Source: Liquidambar formosana (Eukaryota; Streptophyta; Magnoliopsida; Saxifragales; Altingiaceae). Taken from it: a DNA stretch of 64,000 nucleotides. The notes under the pieces were generated by a model. The model did no database searches. It was not told the DNA's origin and saw only the letters and a program-made list of their open reading frames with translations. The position numbers were made by a program, and so were the translations under genes. Below are positions 36,329 to 47,291 of the stretch, one piece after another (positions within the stretch are counted from its first letter, which is position 1; every line of letters starts with the position of its first letter). The stretch covers positions 17,687,043 through 17,751,042 of the forward strand of contig CM077822.1 of NCBI GenBank assembly GCA_039720395.1, given 5' to 3'.

Positions 36329-39135
36329 TTTAACCCCAAACATAGACTAGTTGATTTTTTTTTTTTTTTTTGGTTGTTTCTAAGACAAAAGAACATAATT
36401 TACTCATGAAACAGATGAATACATTATTGTGGATATTGAACATATAATATTAAATGATGCAACCATACTTGAATTTTGAAACTTTGTGGTTGTCTTTATT
36501 CGTCATTCACTAATATGAGAGAGCATGCCAATTTGATGGTTTATGTCAATGTCACATCATCGTCATCTTCTTTACTGCAGAGTACAGAACACCACCACCA
36601 TCAAATTAAGGTTATCATAGTATAGAGTGCCCCTGGAAATTTAGGATCACTTGCACTTTTATTGAAGTTATTTTAATTAATCCATTTATGCTAAGTAATA
36701 AATAGAAGCATTGGTACTCATGCATTATTATATTTACATATATACACTCATTGTCCAATTTGACGAATGGCTGAATTTTGAGGAAATTAAAAGCTTTAAT
36801 AGAAGCCTAGGTTGGGACTAGGAAACTCTAATCTTATTTCGTTTAGAGAGAGAGAGAGAATAAGAAGAAGAAGAAGATGAGATGGTTTAGGGTTATTGCA
36901 TTCAAATATGTATAACTATCTATCCTTAAGATGTGAAAAGAGAGAATAATAAAAATTTAAAGGTTTTAAGATTAATTATTGTGATTAGTAGATATTGATT
37001 ATTATCTTGCTTCATGAGCTAATAGTGGATATTGTAGGATGAGATTGCTTTTATTTAATGTGAAATTTTTGTTGATTTTAGGAGAAGCATGAATTATTTA
37101 GGATGATGTTATATGATTATTGCATTGTCTAGTATAAAGTATTTCAGTTAACAATCTTGAGCATGCATATTCTTGAGAGAACGACTTTTTTCTAACGAGC
37201 TACTGGAGATTTCTTAATCGTTTTTATTCTGCGTGATAGTTTTCTATCAAAAGCCATAGCTCTAGAACTTATGCATTCCTCTATGCACTATGGCACCACT
37301 GTAATGTGTTGTTCTATATTGGGTTCACTTAAGTGTTGTTATTATTTTTACATTATTTTCAATATTTGTATAATGCAAGATATTGAATTCATGCATATGC
37401 AATTATGTGCTATGCTTTGGAATACACTCACGCTAGGATCTATGGGAAGGATCCCCCACTTTGGATTTTTTGGGGGTGTGTAGATTGACCTAATGTATGG
37501 ATCGAGGGAGTTCTTCAAAGGGTTATTATGTGTGTGCGTGTACAGGTTGTTGAGAATATCTATGCAAGGACAATAGTCTATCTATCTATATATATATATA
37601 TATAGATATATATATGTTGGGACTAGAGTGTTATGAATTAAATTCCAGATTTCTATAAGTATATTGATTGAAATACATGATCTAAATGTCCTGATTCGTG
37701 GTATAAAGTGGATAAAAATTTAGTATGAATATTTATTGGGGGAATTGAAACAATAGGTTTATATTTGATTAGTATACCTTGTTTTTTTGATGAAGTAAAA
37801 CGATTATTAGTATACCTATTAGGAGTTACGTATTTTAATAATTAAAAATATCAGTATTGAGATATATAAAGTATAAAGGGGGGATTTTAGATTGGTCGGG
37901 CTATAAATGATTATTTATTGTTTATATTTTTCCCATAAGTTAGTAAAATGGTATAGAAATTTAGATGACGTTGAAATTATTTCTATTATGGTATAAATTG
38001 ATAGCATTAAACTACATTAATGTTGTATATTGCACAACTATATTTGATGGGTATTACTTGTTGCTTATTCGGATTGCTATGCAGAATAAGTTAAACATGT
38101 TTTATTGAGGAAAGGTATATTTGGTGGTTATAACCGGCAGTCCGGCACATATCATGAAATTAGCCCTAGATATTTAATGCAGGGATATTGCATTGTTCAC
38201 CGCAACATGGAGTGTAAAATTAGAATGGTCCATGCAAGTGCTTGGTGTCTAGGGTTCTTTGGGTGTTGAGCTCCTAAAGGAAAACAAAAGTGAGAACTTG
38301 TAACCCATGTTTCCCCTAGAACGATGGTGAAGACATGGAATGTCTAGATAGTTTGCTCTTTGTTGATGGGCTAAGAAGGGAGAGATTTGAGATTCCATTG
38401 ATCCTTCTCGGTGTCTAGACTGGGTTGCTCTAGTGGTTGTAGAATTCTGATAAGGGTACTAATATACTATGCATATGTATAAACATTTCTACATTATATT
38501 GTTTGTGTGTTGCAGGACTGAATGTGTGTCTATGTGATCAACTGACTCTGCATATCATTTCATGCATTTATGATATATCTATTACATAATTAATCATGAT
38601 CTATGCATAGCATGACATATACAATGGATCGTTGTGATTTGATTATTAAAATTTAATTACATGTAATTTCATTTTAAGGATAGTTGAATTCTATTTATTG
38701 GGTCTTTAGCTTATTGTACTCGCAACCATTTTCAGGTAACGGAACAGACGAGTAAGGCGTCGTTTGGGCTCTCATGGAATTGTTTTCAAGTCATTATTTT
38801 ATTTATGGGGTTGAAATTTATTTGGGAGTTTTATTGAGGACTTCCATTTTATTTTGGAAGGTTGAGTAGGAGATGCAGCAATGGAAGGTGGTAAAATTGG
38901 TGGGATGTATAGTATTTTCAATTTGAAATTGGATGTATATTGAATTTTTTGCAACCACTATTGAATGATTGAATATATGTATTTTTAGGCTTATAAAAAA
39001 AATATATGTATTTTTAGCACTAGCAGCGACTTAATTTGCTATAACTTTATGCCAACAATTAGTGATCATAATGGGTTTGGTAAGAGTGACAAACTAACCT
39101 AGTTCAAGGACATAGTGTTAGATTTAGTTCACTAT
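36329..39135. other. Intergenic 3' of PAP23, no gene seen
   Basis: AT-rich sequence with (GA)n near 36846, (TA)n near 37585-37612 and one arm of the 7295 MITE family near 37876. Open frames here, such as 37271-37483, lack any recognisable motif. Confidence 0.55.
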
Positions 39136-40192
39136 TGTAGACACCCAAATTTTGAGGTGGCTCCTCCCAGTCAACTAATAAATCAAGCATAATCACACCA
39201 TGAATGTGTAAACATATTCTGACCAGCCGGATGTCAAATCCTCAATCAAACCAGCTAATTTGACTTTTGGTGCCTTGATCTTCAAATGTAACGTTCAACT
39301 ATACGGTCAATCTTTTTAACCCTCAAATAAACCACTAATTACGTTTTAGGTCCTTGATTTTCAAATCCAACGGTCTAATATATGATAACAGACCTTTCCA
39401 AACCCTCAATCAAACCACTGAATCAAACGTGATCTTCAAATTCAACAATAGGACCCCCTCTAACCCTAATTGGTTACTGAGTAAACTTTGGGTGACCCGA
39501 TCTCTCAATTCGCGCATCTGACCATTGAACCAACCATTGTACTTCAATTCAAGTGTTCAAAAACCCTAAAGAACATCTCGATTAAATTGCTGGGATTAAA
39601 ACCCTAGAAATCAAAAACATCAATCCACGATTTATGCCAAAACACCATTACCAATGGCATGACTCTCCTTTCATCCCAAGGTCTTAACCAGGTCTCAAGA
39701 TTTGAATCCCATAAAAATCAGAGTCCAAAAACCCTAAAATCAAGAGTTGATAGTGAAATCGATGAACGAATGGATTAGGGTAAGGTGTACATGCACCCTA
39801 CCACACTGGTATGGTCCCCACAATCGGTTAGGTGGTCTAAAAACCAAGAGTTATAGCTGTTATAAGAATCACCTCATCAAATTTGACAAAATTGCACTCT
39901 AGGCCACTCAGCCATGTGGAGACTTGTGAGGGATGATAGGATAAAAGGTAAGATTAGGTAAATTAGGGATTCGACCCCTTCAATTGTATAAAAAATAAAT
40001 AAATAGATAAATATTTTTAAAAGGATAAAAATAAATAGGACGACTCACGTCTACCGAATGTCAGTCGATCGTCAAAATGTTTGTAAAAAAAAAAAAAATG
40101 TTAAAAAATGGTTAAAATATGGAAGCTTCTTGAAGAAGCTGAAATAATCTATACTACCTATAAAAAGATGAATGTGAGAAAAACTTTTGATT
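39136..40192 (+). mobile_element. Possible truncated LTR fragment
   Basis: It begins TGTAGACACCCAAATTTTG, which resembles the 5' edge of a plant LTR, and continues through low-complexity text to the solo LTR at 40198. No matching end (TGTCTACA) or second LTR was found, so it may be a remnant cut by the later insertion or not an LTR at all. Confidence 0.35.
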
Positions 40193-40839
40193 AACTATGT
40201 TGTCCCAAGTAAATAACCCTAGAGGGGGGGTGAATAGGGTTATAGGCCAAATTAAAAATTAATAACAATCTCAAAATCAAATTATTGCAAACAAAAATGA
40301 GTATAAGATTATGCAATAATAAAGAGATTAAGGAAAAGAGAATGCAAACGATGTTAACGAGGTTTGGCCTCCCGCCTACTTCCTCGCCTCAAGAGTTCGC
40401 TTGAGGATTCACCAATCCACTATTACTCTCCTTCAAGGTGAAGTAGCAAACCTTTACAAATCAAGTGTTTTTCACCAACACTTAGCCAAAAACACACTTC
40501 TCAAGTGCTTACAAGTGAGGGTTCACACAACCCTTTGATACAAAGTGTTTGGAAATGATTTTTGTACTCAAAGAAAGCTCTCTCAAAAAGTAGATACACA
40601 GAAATTGAAAGCACACTCAGCTATTGATTGATTTCAATGAATGCTCACAAGAGAAATTAGGGCTTGCAATTGATTTTCTTGTTTGTAACTCAATGAATGC
40701 TCATAAATGAACTCAAGCCTTGTATTTATACACAAGGAATCCAAAATAGCTGTTCTGTAGTAATAAATGCAGGGAAAAGGAGTTTGGTGGGCATTAAATG
40801 CTTCAAAAGTCCGTTATAAAACTAGCCGTTGCCCGAGGA

Positions 40840-41132
40840 TTTCAGCCAGCTGAAACATCTTTCAGCCGTCTGAAACTTCCCTTCTAGCTGTCTGAATAAG
40901 GCTGCTGAAGTTTTCAGAGAGGGTCACATATGGAATTTAAGGATCAGCCTTTTCAGTTGTCTGAACAACACTTTCAGCCGGCTTAAAGTGGATTTTCAGT
41001 CGGCTTAAACAGCCGTCTGAAAATTCTAGAAAGCTGATTTTACAAAGGGGTCATATTCAGCCTGCTGAAACACCATTTTCAGCCGGTTGAAACACTGTTT
41101 CAGTCGTCTGAAAATCTCTGTTTTCAGACTTG
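40840..41132. repeat. Array of TTTCAGCCGGCTGAAA-like palindromes
   Basis: About nine near-palindromic words such as TTTCAGCCAGCTGAAA (40840), TTTCAGCCGTCTGAAA (40860), TTTCAGTTGTCTGAAC and TTTCAGCCGGTTGAAA lie within 300 bases inside the outer solo LTR. Clusters of short palindromes in LTRs are known for Sireviruses; a regulatory role here is inference. Confidence 0.85.
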
Positions 41133-43119
41133 AAATTTTCACAATTCTAGGTTCAAAGAGAATTGAGTAGGCCTTTAAGTTTATCAATATTTGCAAAGTT
41201 CTAAGCCCCTTTCTAACCTTTTGTGAGCAAGGATTGAAATTAATCTTACATTAGATTCCTAAAATTCTTACATATAGACTTGTGATCAATCTTGAATTAT
41301 TGATGGAACCATTTGTTCTGTTTTCATATGAACTGTCACGACCCAAATTAATTAAGCCATGATCAATATTAATAAATCCAGTTTAATTAAGAAAATCATT
41401 TAAAAAGCACATGAATATCACGTGTTAGAAAATCGGTAATTTCAATAAAAATTTCGGCATGACCCATTCGTAAATGGAACCTACCATAATTTTATCTTGT
41501 AGAAAATAGTTATAAAAGTTCTTGTCATCCATCAGTGGTATCATCATATGCTAAATAAACCATATAAAGAGACCTACGAAATTAAAATATTACAAACCAT
41601 GAGTTATTACGTGTCTAGCGCCCATTGGCCGAATACAAAAGTTTTTAGTTAATACATAACCATAATATTAAAATTGTTCCCATCAAAGCATAACACCTCA
41701 AGGCGAGGTCTCCTCAGCTATGAAATCATCTGAAAATGGTTTATAAAACATAGGAGTGAGTATAAAACTCAGTAGATATAATTTTCATGTAGAAATAACC
41801 AAAGCATAATAATATAACCAATTAAAACCATGCTTAAAATAATTAAAACCCATGCAATGTTATGAATGATATGCGACTCATATCCATTTAACATAATCTA
41901 TAATTACCGACCACTCCCGCAGGAGTCTTCGCGCAGAAACGGAGGATTTAAACCCACTTCCAAGAGGACAACACAAGGGTTCCTACCTGGAACCAAAAAG
42001 TACCTTGACCGCTAGTAGCCCAAATCCAATGACCCTTTAATATACTTTTACCAAGTAATTAATTAAATCCATTTCATGCATTTTATGCCAATGAATGCCA
42101 TGAATAGCATAAAAACCCATACACGTATCAGTTATTCTAGAATCAACAATATATAATTACATAACATGTACATCTAAAATAGACCAAAATATAACAAGTA
42201 TATCAACCTATATACTCCCAAATGTAATATTCCTAAATATAGGGTTACGTAAACTAGACCCCTCAGTACATGCATTACAAAATATACATGATATCATGTA
42301 ACGACCCAAAATGGGGACCGTTAGTTATATAGTAAGAAAATCAATTTTAAAGCCAATTTTGGTGGATGTTTAATAAAAATAATTCTTTTGAAAACATTTT
42401 TAGAAAATCCGGCATGGTCCCGTTTGTAAATAGGACATACCAAGTTATCGACTAATCATAAAACCTGTAGAAAACCCATTTATAATCATTTCAACCATCC
42501 ACACACTATTCCAAAAATAAATAAAACTACAAGCTGTATCGTAATCACATAGGTCTCATCCACATCTGCATCCACTACTTATCTTTTTATTACAGGCCAT
42601 GAATTAAAATTAATACATGCCTAGGCTCAAAGCCGAAATAAAATACAATGATCTTCTATATGAATGCACGCATGTTGATGTGCTTCCCAACCCCAGGTCA
42701 AGCTTTATTTTGAAAATATGACCTGCAAGAAAAACTGTGGGGGTATGAGCTACACGCTCAGTAGGAAAACATTTTTCCAAATAACCAAGGGTTTTACAAA
42801 CCATAATTTATGTACTTTTCAAGAGCCCTGCAAAACCATTGATTAGTTGTAATATAAATTTTTCAATAAATAAAACCGATATAGGTATAATGAAATAAAC
42901 TGCGAAAGTTAAATCATTAAATACCAACACCCCTTTTTCCTTTTTAAAGAGGTAAGAAATAACTCAAGTTATTTGTTATCAAAATCATCATTTTTTGGTA
43001 TCATATTACGACCTTATAAGCCAATAACCAACATCCGCCATATCTGGCAATCCATAACATCAGTCTTTCAAACTGATAAATCCTCCCCAGGTCATACGGG
43101 GCCCTCGCGCGCGGAATAA

Positions 43120-43290
43120 GAGGAAACACGGCAAGACATCCCTATCTGGGACCGCAGTAACCTCAAGAGGAAACACGGCAAGACATCCCTACATGGGACC
43201 GCAGTAACCTCTATTCAGGCACATAGCCCAGGACTAAAGGATAGGAAAACACGGCAAGACGTCCCGTTCCTTTGGGACCGCAGTAATCCT
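43120..43290. repeat. 47-bp tandem repeat, three units
   Basis: Units beginning GAGGAAACACGGCAAGACAT lie at 43120 and 43167, each ending in GGGACCGCAGTAACCTC. A third, diverged unit (AGGAAAACACGGCAAGACGT, then GGGACCGCAGTAATCC) lies at about 43241-43290. The middle LTR has one degenerate equivalent near 41955 (GAGGACAACACAAGGGTTCC). Confidence 0.9.
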
Positions 43291-44137
43291 GTCTCCAGTA
43301 GCCCTCATCACCATATCATCATCACTTTTTCTTTTCATTTATTAATTTCCATAATTCTCACATAATCCGGAAAATAATATATAAATCTTCCAAAAACCAC
43401 ATGATAGGTTTGTACTATGAAAACCATATAAAATAACTCCATAAATCATGATAATCATTTTCCAATCATTTTCAATATAATGGTTTCAAATCAGATATAT
43501 AAAAATGACCCTCAATATTCCAACCACACAAAATAGTCCAATAGGTTTAAAAACCAACCCATTTAAACCCGGAAACATATATGAGTTTCATAAATAACAA
43601 GAATATAACAAAAATGGGGTATGTAAACCAACCCATTGTACCCCAAATCATGTGAGGGTTTGAAATGTAACATGCATATGACCAAATAGGGTATAATACA
43701 AAACCCTAGATTTTCCAAAATTTATCAAAACCCATAAAATATGACCACATGCATGATGTTTATGCAAAGCATGTCAAATACATACATTTTTATATGATTT
43801 AGACCCAAAACCCCCATGCATCAATGGTTTAAGATGAGAAAATGCCCCTACCTCAAAAATAGAGTGAAGAAATCCAAATCCACAACCATACGTGTGTAGA
43901 TCAAGCCAAAATACGCTAGATTCGAGTTTGCCGGCGTCGGATCGAGGCCACCGTCCTCCGGCGAGCCACCGTCGAGCCTCTCCCCCTTTCTCCTTCTCTT
44001 CCTCTCTCTTTTTCTCTCTTGACTGGAAAGATGGGTAAGAACCCTCTAGAAGATGGGTTTATAAATGGGGTATAAGTGAGGGGTATGATGGTCTTTCTAC
44101 CCCATTAAAATCTAGCCCAAAAACTGAAATCCGTGCG

Positions 44138-44386
44138 TTATAGTCGGCTATAATGAGTTATAGTCGACTAAAACTCTCCAAATTAAGTATTGTAACATTC
44201 TGCCTGACAATATAGCCGACTATAACTTATTATAGTCAACTAAATTTCTCAGCATGCACAAAAGAGGTTCTGCCTGATAATATAGTCGACTATAAGTCAC
44301 TATAGTCAACTAAATTATTCAACAAGCATAAAAATAAATTTTGCCTAGTAATATAGTCGGCTATAAGTTACTGTAGTCAACTATAT
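44138..44386. repeat. Array of TATAGTCGACTATA-like palindromes
   Basis: The words TTATAGTCGGCTATAA, TATAGTCGACTA, TATAGCCGACTATA, TATAGTCGACTATAA and CTGTAGTCAACTA recur with a period of about 75 bases, separated by ACATTCTGCCTGA-like spacers. The array lies within the inner solo LTR. The middle LTR has two related words, TGTAGTCAACTACA, at about 44978 and 44998. Confidence 0.85.
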
Positions 44387-45850
44387 TGCTCAACATACAC
44401 AAAAAGAAGTGCTAGGCTCACGAAAACCTACCTTAGCACATCCTAACCCAAAATTCTCATAAATCAAGCCTTGGGTCCTCACATATCACATCCAAAAATC
44501 ACGTAACCTCATAAATAACACCAATAACCCTTTTTACTGAACATATATGGGCTTATATCTTAACCCATTATCATCCCTTTGGTTAAAACCCATGAAAATT
44601 ACACCTACCTCAAATATGTTGCACCAAACGTAGAGAAAATGTGTTGAGAGGGTTGGATCTAAGCCTAGAATGCAAGAATAAGCTCTAAACTCCACAAATC
44701 AGGCTTGAATCCTCACCAAGCATGTGTAGATCTTCAAATCCAGCCCCTAGAAAAACGCAAGTCCAAGCGTTGAAATGAGGTGAGAGAGTCAAAAACCTAT
44801 GCATGCAAGAGAAAAATGTGATTTTCTCTCTCCAAACAAGCCCTTTCTGTCTCCTCTCTTTCTTCTTTCTCTCTCCTTCTTTCTCTCGTTCTCTAACACT
44901 CAAAATGCTAAAAAATGGGTGTTAGAGTCGTGGTATGAGGGTTTTAAAAGGGGTGAGGGGCACATGCATCATGACTTGTAGTCAACTACATGTCACTTGT
45001 AGTCAACTACATCCCCTTCAGCACACACCATGCATTATTTTCATTCAAAACATTTAAGTAAATCCTTTTACTTTAAGTTATTTAATGAAAATAAGCAAAT
45101 AACCCCCCATTTGAATCCAAATAAAATATTAAAAAAAAATCAAATTCCAACTATATCAAAATCTCATTTTCAAGTTTTAGTACAAAATCCGACTCCCGAC
45201 AGATTTTTCAAAAACAAACGTATGAGGAAACCAATCGAATCCTGGTAATAAAATCCCATAAAATCACAGATGTCTTATAATATTATAAACTTTCATTACC
45301 ACAAAAAATTATCTTTAAAAATGAAGTTTTATGAAAATTCATTTTTTCCCAACACTTAGCCAAATTTTAGCAGTCCAAAAGTGTAAAATCATAAACACAA
45401 CAACATCACACACATGTAATACCCATGCGTGACAATACTCGACAAATCAACTAACGTACATACAAATTATGAATTAAAGGTGAGATTATCCTAATTAAAT
45501 GACACGGGTATTACATGAACTTGTGCTTTGTTTGCTTTTGCAAATTGATCCTTGATTCTTAAGACATTTGGGGCTTTGATACCTGTCTAAATTCATCACT
45601 TAAATGCTCATTAGTGCTTAAACATCTTATTATGCATTGTTATCATCAAAATTGGGGTTAAAAGCATCTAGGCTAACAAACTAATATACCCTTATTTTAA
45701 TTTTTAAATACACAACTACCTTTCTTCATATATAGGAAATATAGCAATATAAAACACTAATAAGAATTCTAAGGAAACTATAATTCGTATAATTATTAAA
45801 TAAAACCAAACCCAAATAGGAATTCTAACGAAACAGAAATTATAATTCGT

Positions 45851-45958
45851 AAAACCCTAACAATGTTAACATATAAATACAAATAGAAACAAATTATAAA
45901 AATCATAAAACCCTAACACAGGAAAGAACAACTACTGCTTCCTTCTTCTGCGTCTTCT
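45851..45958 (+). promoter_or_regulatory. Orphan promoter-like segment with teloboxes
   Basis: Two AAAACCCTAA teloboxes (45851-45860 and 45907-45916) flank a TATAAATA word (45872-45879), followed by a pyrimidine-rich stretch (CTTCCTTCTTCTGCGTCTTC). This order is common upstream of plant ribosomal-protein and translation genes. The only frame downstream (ATG at 45959) is very short, so this may be a displaced promoter or chance. Confidence 0.35.
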
Positions 45959-46132
45959 ATGTGCATTTATTGTATATCCTTTCTTTTGGTTCTTTGTCTG
46001 GTATGTAGTTTTCAATAAACTTAATTCATATATACAAATTATGTTTAAACATTTAAATCTATGCCTGTGTAAATATTTAAATCTCTGCTTGCATTGCATG
46101 ATTGTACTTTTAAATATCTATTTTGAAATTCC

Positions 46133-47291
46133 AGTTTTACCAAGCCTACAATACCTAGAAGGGGGGTTGAATAAGTATTATGTATAAATCTTACCCAATT
46201 TTGATTTCAAGTAAATTAATCTCTTTTACCACAAATAAATCAGTCACACAGCAAGCATAAAAGCAATTAACAATGGCACAAGAGAATTTTACGTGGAAAA
46301 CCTTAGATGGGAAAAACCACGGGACCTCGTCTAGTTGAAACTAATCCACTATGAAATCAACGAGAACAAGACACACTTACAGACCATACAAGGACTCATG
46401 CAGGTGTCTTCACTCACACGATCACACACAATCGATTTCTGTCGTCACGGCTTTGGTCGCAACCAACCTCTTTCACAATGATGCCTTCAATCACAAACTC
46501 ACAAGCTCGATCACTGTTGCAACGGTCTCACAATCATCCAAAGTTATGAATGGTGTGTGGTTTGAAGGTCTCTACAGCATATGAGTGAAAAACCTAGGTT
46601 AAAGTGCTCTAAAGAGGTTTTAAGAAGATAAACAATGAAAAACCTAATAGAGAGAGGCTTGCTTCACACTCTCAATGATAAAAGACTCTATATATATAGT
46701 TTAAGAAACCCCAAGTGGTTGTACCACATTTTGGTATTAAAAAGGTAAGTTTTAAAACTTTAAAAACTGTTTTTTACAAGACCGAATTGATTCGAGTTCA
46801 TGCCGGATCGATCCGGGTTGCCAGAACCAAAATTTGCATTTCTAGAGCAGTATGGATCGATCCACCAAGGCCATGGATCGATCCACCTAGGCAATAGCAA
46901 AATCTGCATTTTTAAAATACCATGGATCGATCCACCTTGGCCATGGATCGATCCACCTAGGCAGAATCAAAAGTTGCTTTTTAAAATACCATGGATCGAT
47001 CCACCAAGGCCATGGATCGATCCACCTAGGCAGAAAAACCTCAGAAGCAAAAAAAATCTTTTTTAAAACCATTTTTATAAACAAAGAAATATTGAAAAAG
47101 ATTTGAAATAATTTTTAAACATTAAAACCCAGGCTTCTATAGTCATTTACCTTTCCTAAGAGCAATTGTGAGTCGAAACTTTGAACTCCACGCTTTGTCT
47201 CAACTTTGCAACTTCACTAATCTTCAATCAACCCAAGACTCAACCATACTTTGGCACGTAATATGACAACATTAAAAACACGGACTTTACA
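46133..47291 (+). mobile_element. Sirevirus-like LTR remnant
   Basis: It begins near AGTTTTACCAAG and soon has CCTAGAAGGGGGGTTGAATA, aligned with CCCTAGAGGGGGGGTGAATA of the LTR at 40198. The right side (ACATTAAAAACACGGACTTT) corresponds to that LTR's 3' end. The first base of the TG start seems mutated and no target duplication is clear, so the limits are approximate. It contains the GGATCGATCC array. Confidence 0.6.
46805..47023. repeat. Seven GGATCGATCC palindromes
   Basis: Perfect copies start at 46805, 46854, 46875, 46924, 46945, 46993 and 47014. The last six form three pairs spaced 21 bases apart, with a pair-to-pair period of 69-70 bases and shared flanks (CATGGATCGATCCACC). Open frames across this array on both strands are by-products of the repeat. 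Confidence 0.95.

Larger units (their letters stand above)
42297..44483 (+). mobile_element. Inner solo LTR, nested in the middle one
   Basis: It begins TGTAACGACCC and ends GGGTCCTCACA, near-inverted termini. The exact 5-bp repeat TATCA flanks it (42292-42296 and 44484-44488). Length is 2187 bases, close to the net 1990 of its host LTR. It carries a 47-bp tandem repeat (43120-43290), a CT-rich tract at about 43980-44020 and the TAGTCGACTA palindrome array. It is the youngest of the three insertions by nesting order. Confidence 0.85.
41334..45515 (+). mobile_element. Middle solo LTR, nested in the outer one
   Basis: It starts TGTCACGACCC and ends CGGGTATTACA, and is flanked by the exact 5-bp repeat TGAAC (41329-41333 and 45516-45520). 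Net length without the inner insertion is about 1990 bases. It shares ordered words with the inner LTR (CGGCATGACC and CGGCATGGTCC; GAGTGAGTATAAAACTCAGTA and its counterpart GAGCTACACGCTCAGTA), so the two are related families. No gag or pol sequence is present. The superfamily is not established; Ty3/gypsy is a guess. Confidence 0.85.
40198..45678 (+). mobile_element. Outer solo LTR, Sirevirus-like, interrupted by nested LTRs
   Basis: It starts TGTTGTCCC and ends GGCTAACA (TG...CA boundaries). The exact 5-bp duplication AACTA flanks it (40193-40197 and 45679-45683). Without the nested insertion and its duplicated site it is 1294 bases. The motif CCCTAGAGGGGGGGTGAATA just inside the start, and a palindrome array, recall LTRs of Ty1/copia Sireviruses (family recognition from memory). 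There is no internal coding region, primer-binding site or partner LTR, so it is a solo LTR left by recombination. Confidence 0.85.

Noticed and set aside
41334..45515. Reading the TGTCACGACCC...GGGTATTACA block as a single 4.2-kb LTR
   Set aside because: A second TGTAACGACCC start at 42297 and a matching TATCA duplication at 44484 show that 2187 bases inside it are a separate nested insertion.
46715..47084. Open frames with repeated WIDP/IHLG words on both strands
   Set aside because: They are by-products of the GGATCGATCC array, which lacks in-frame stops.
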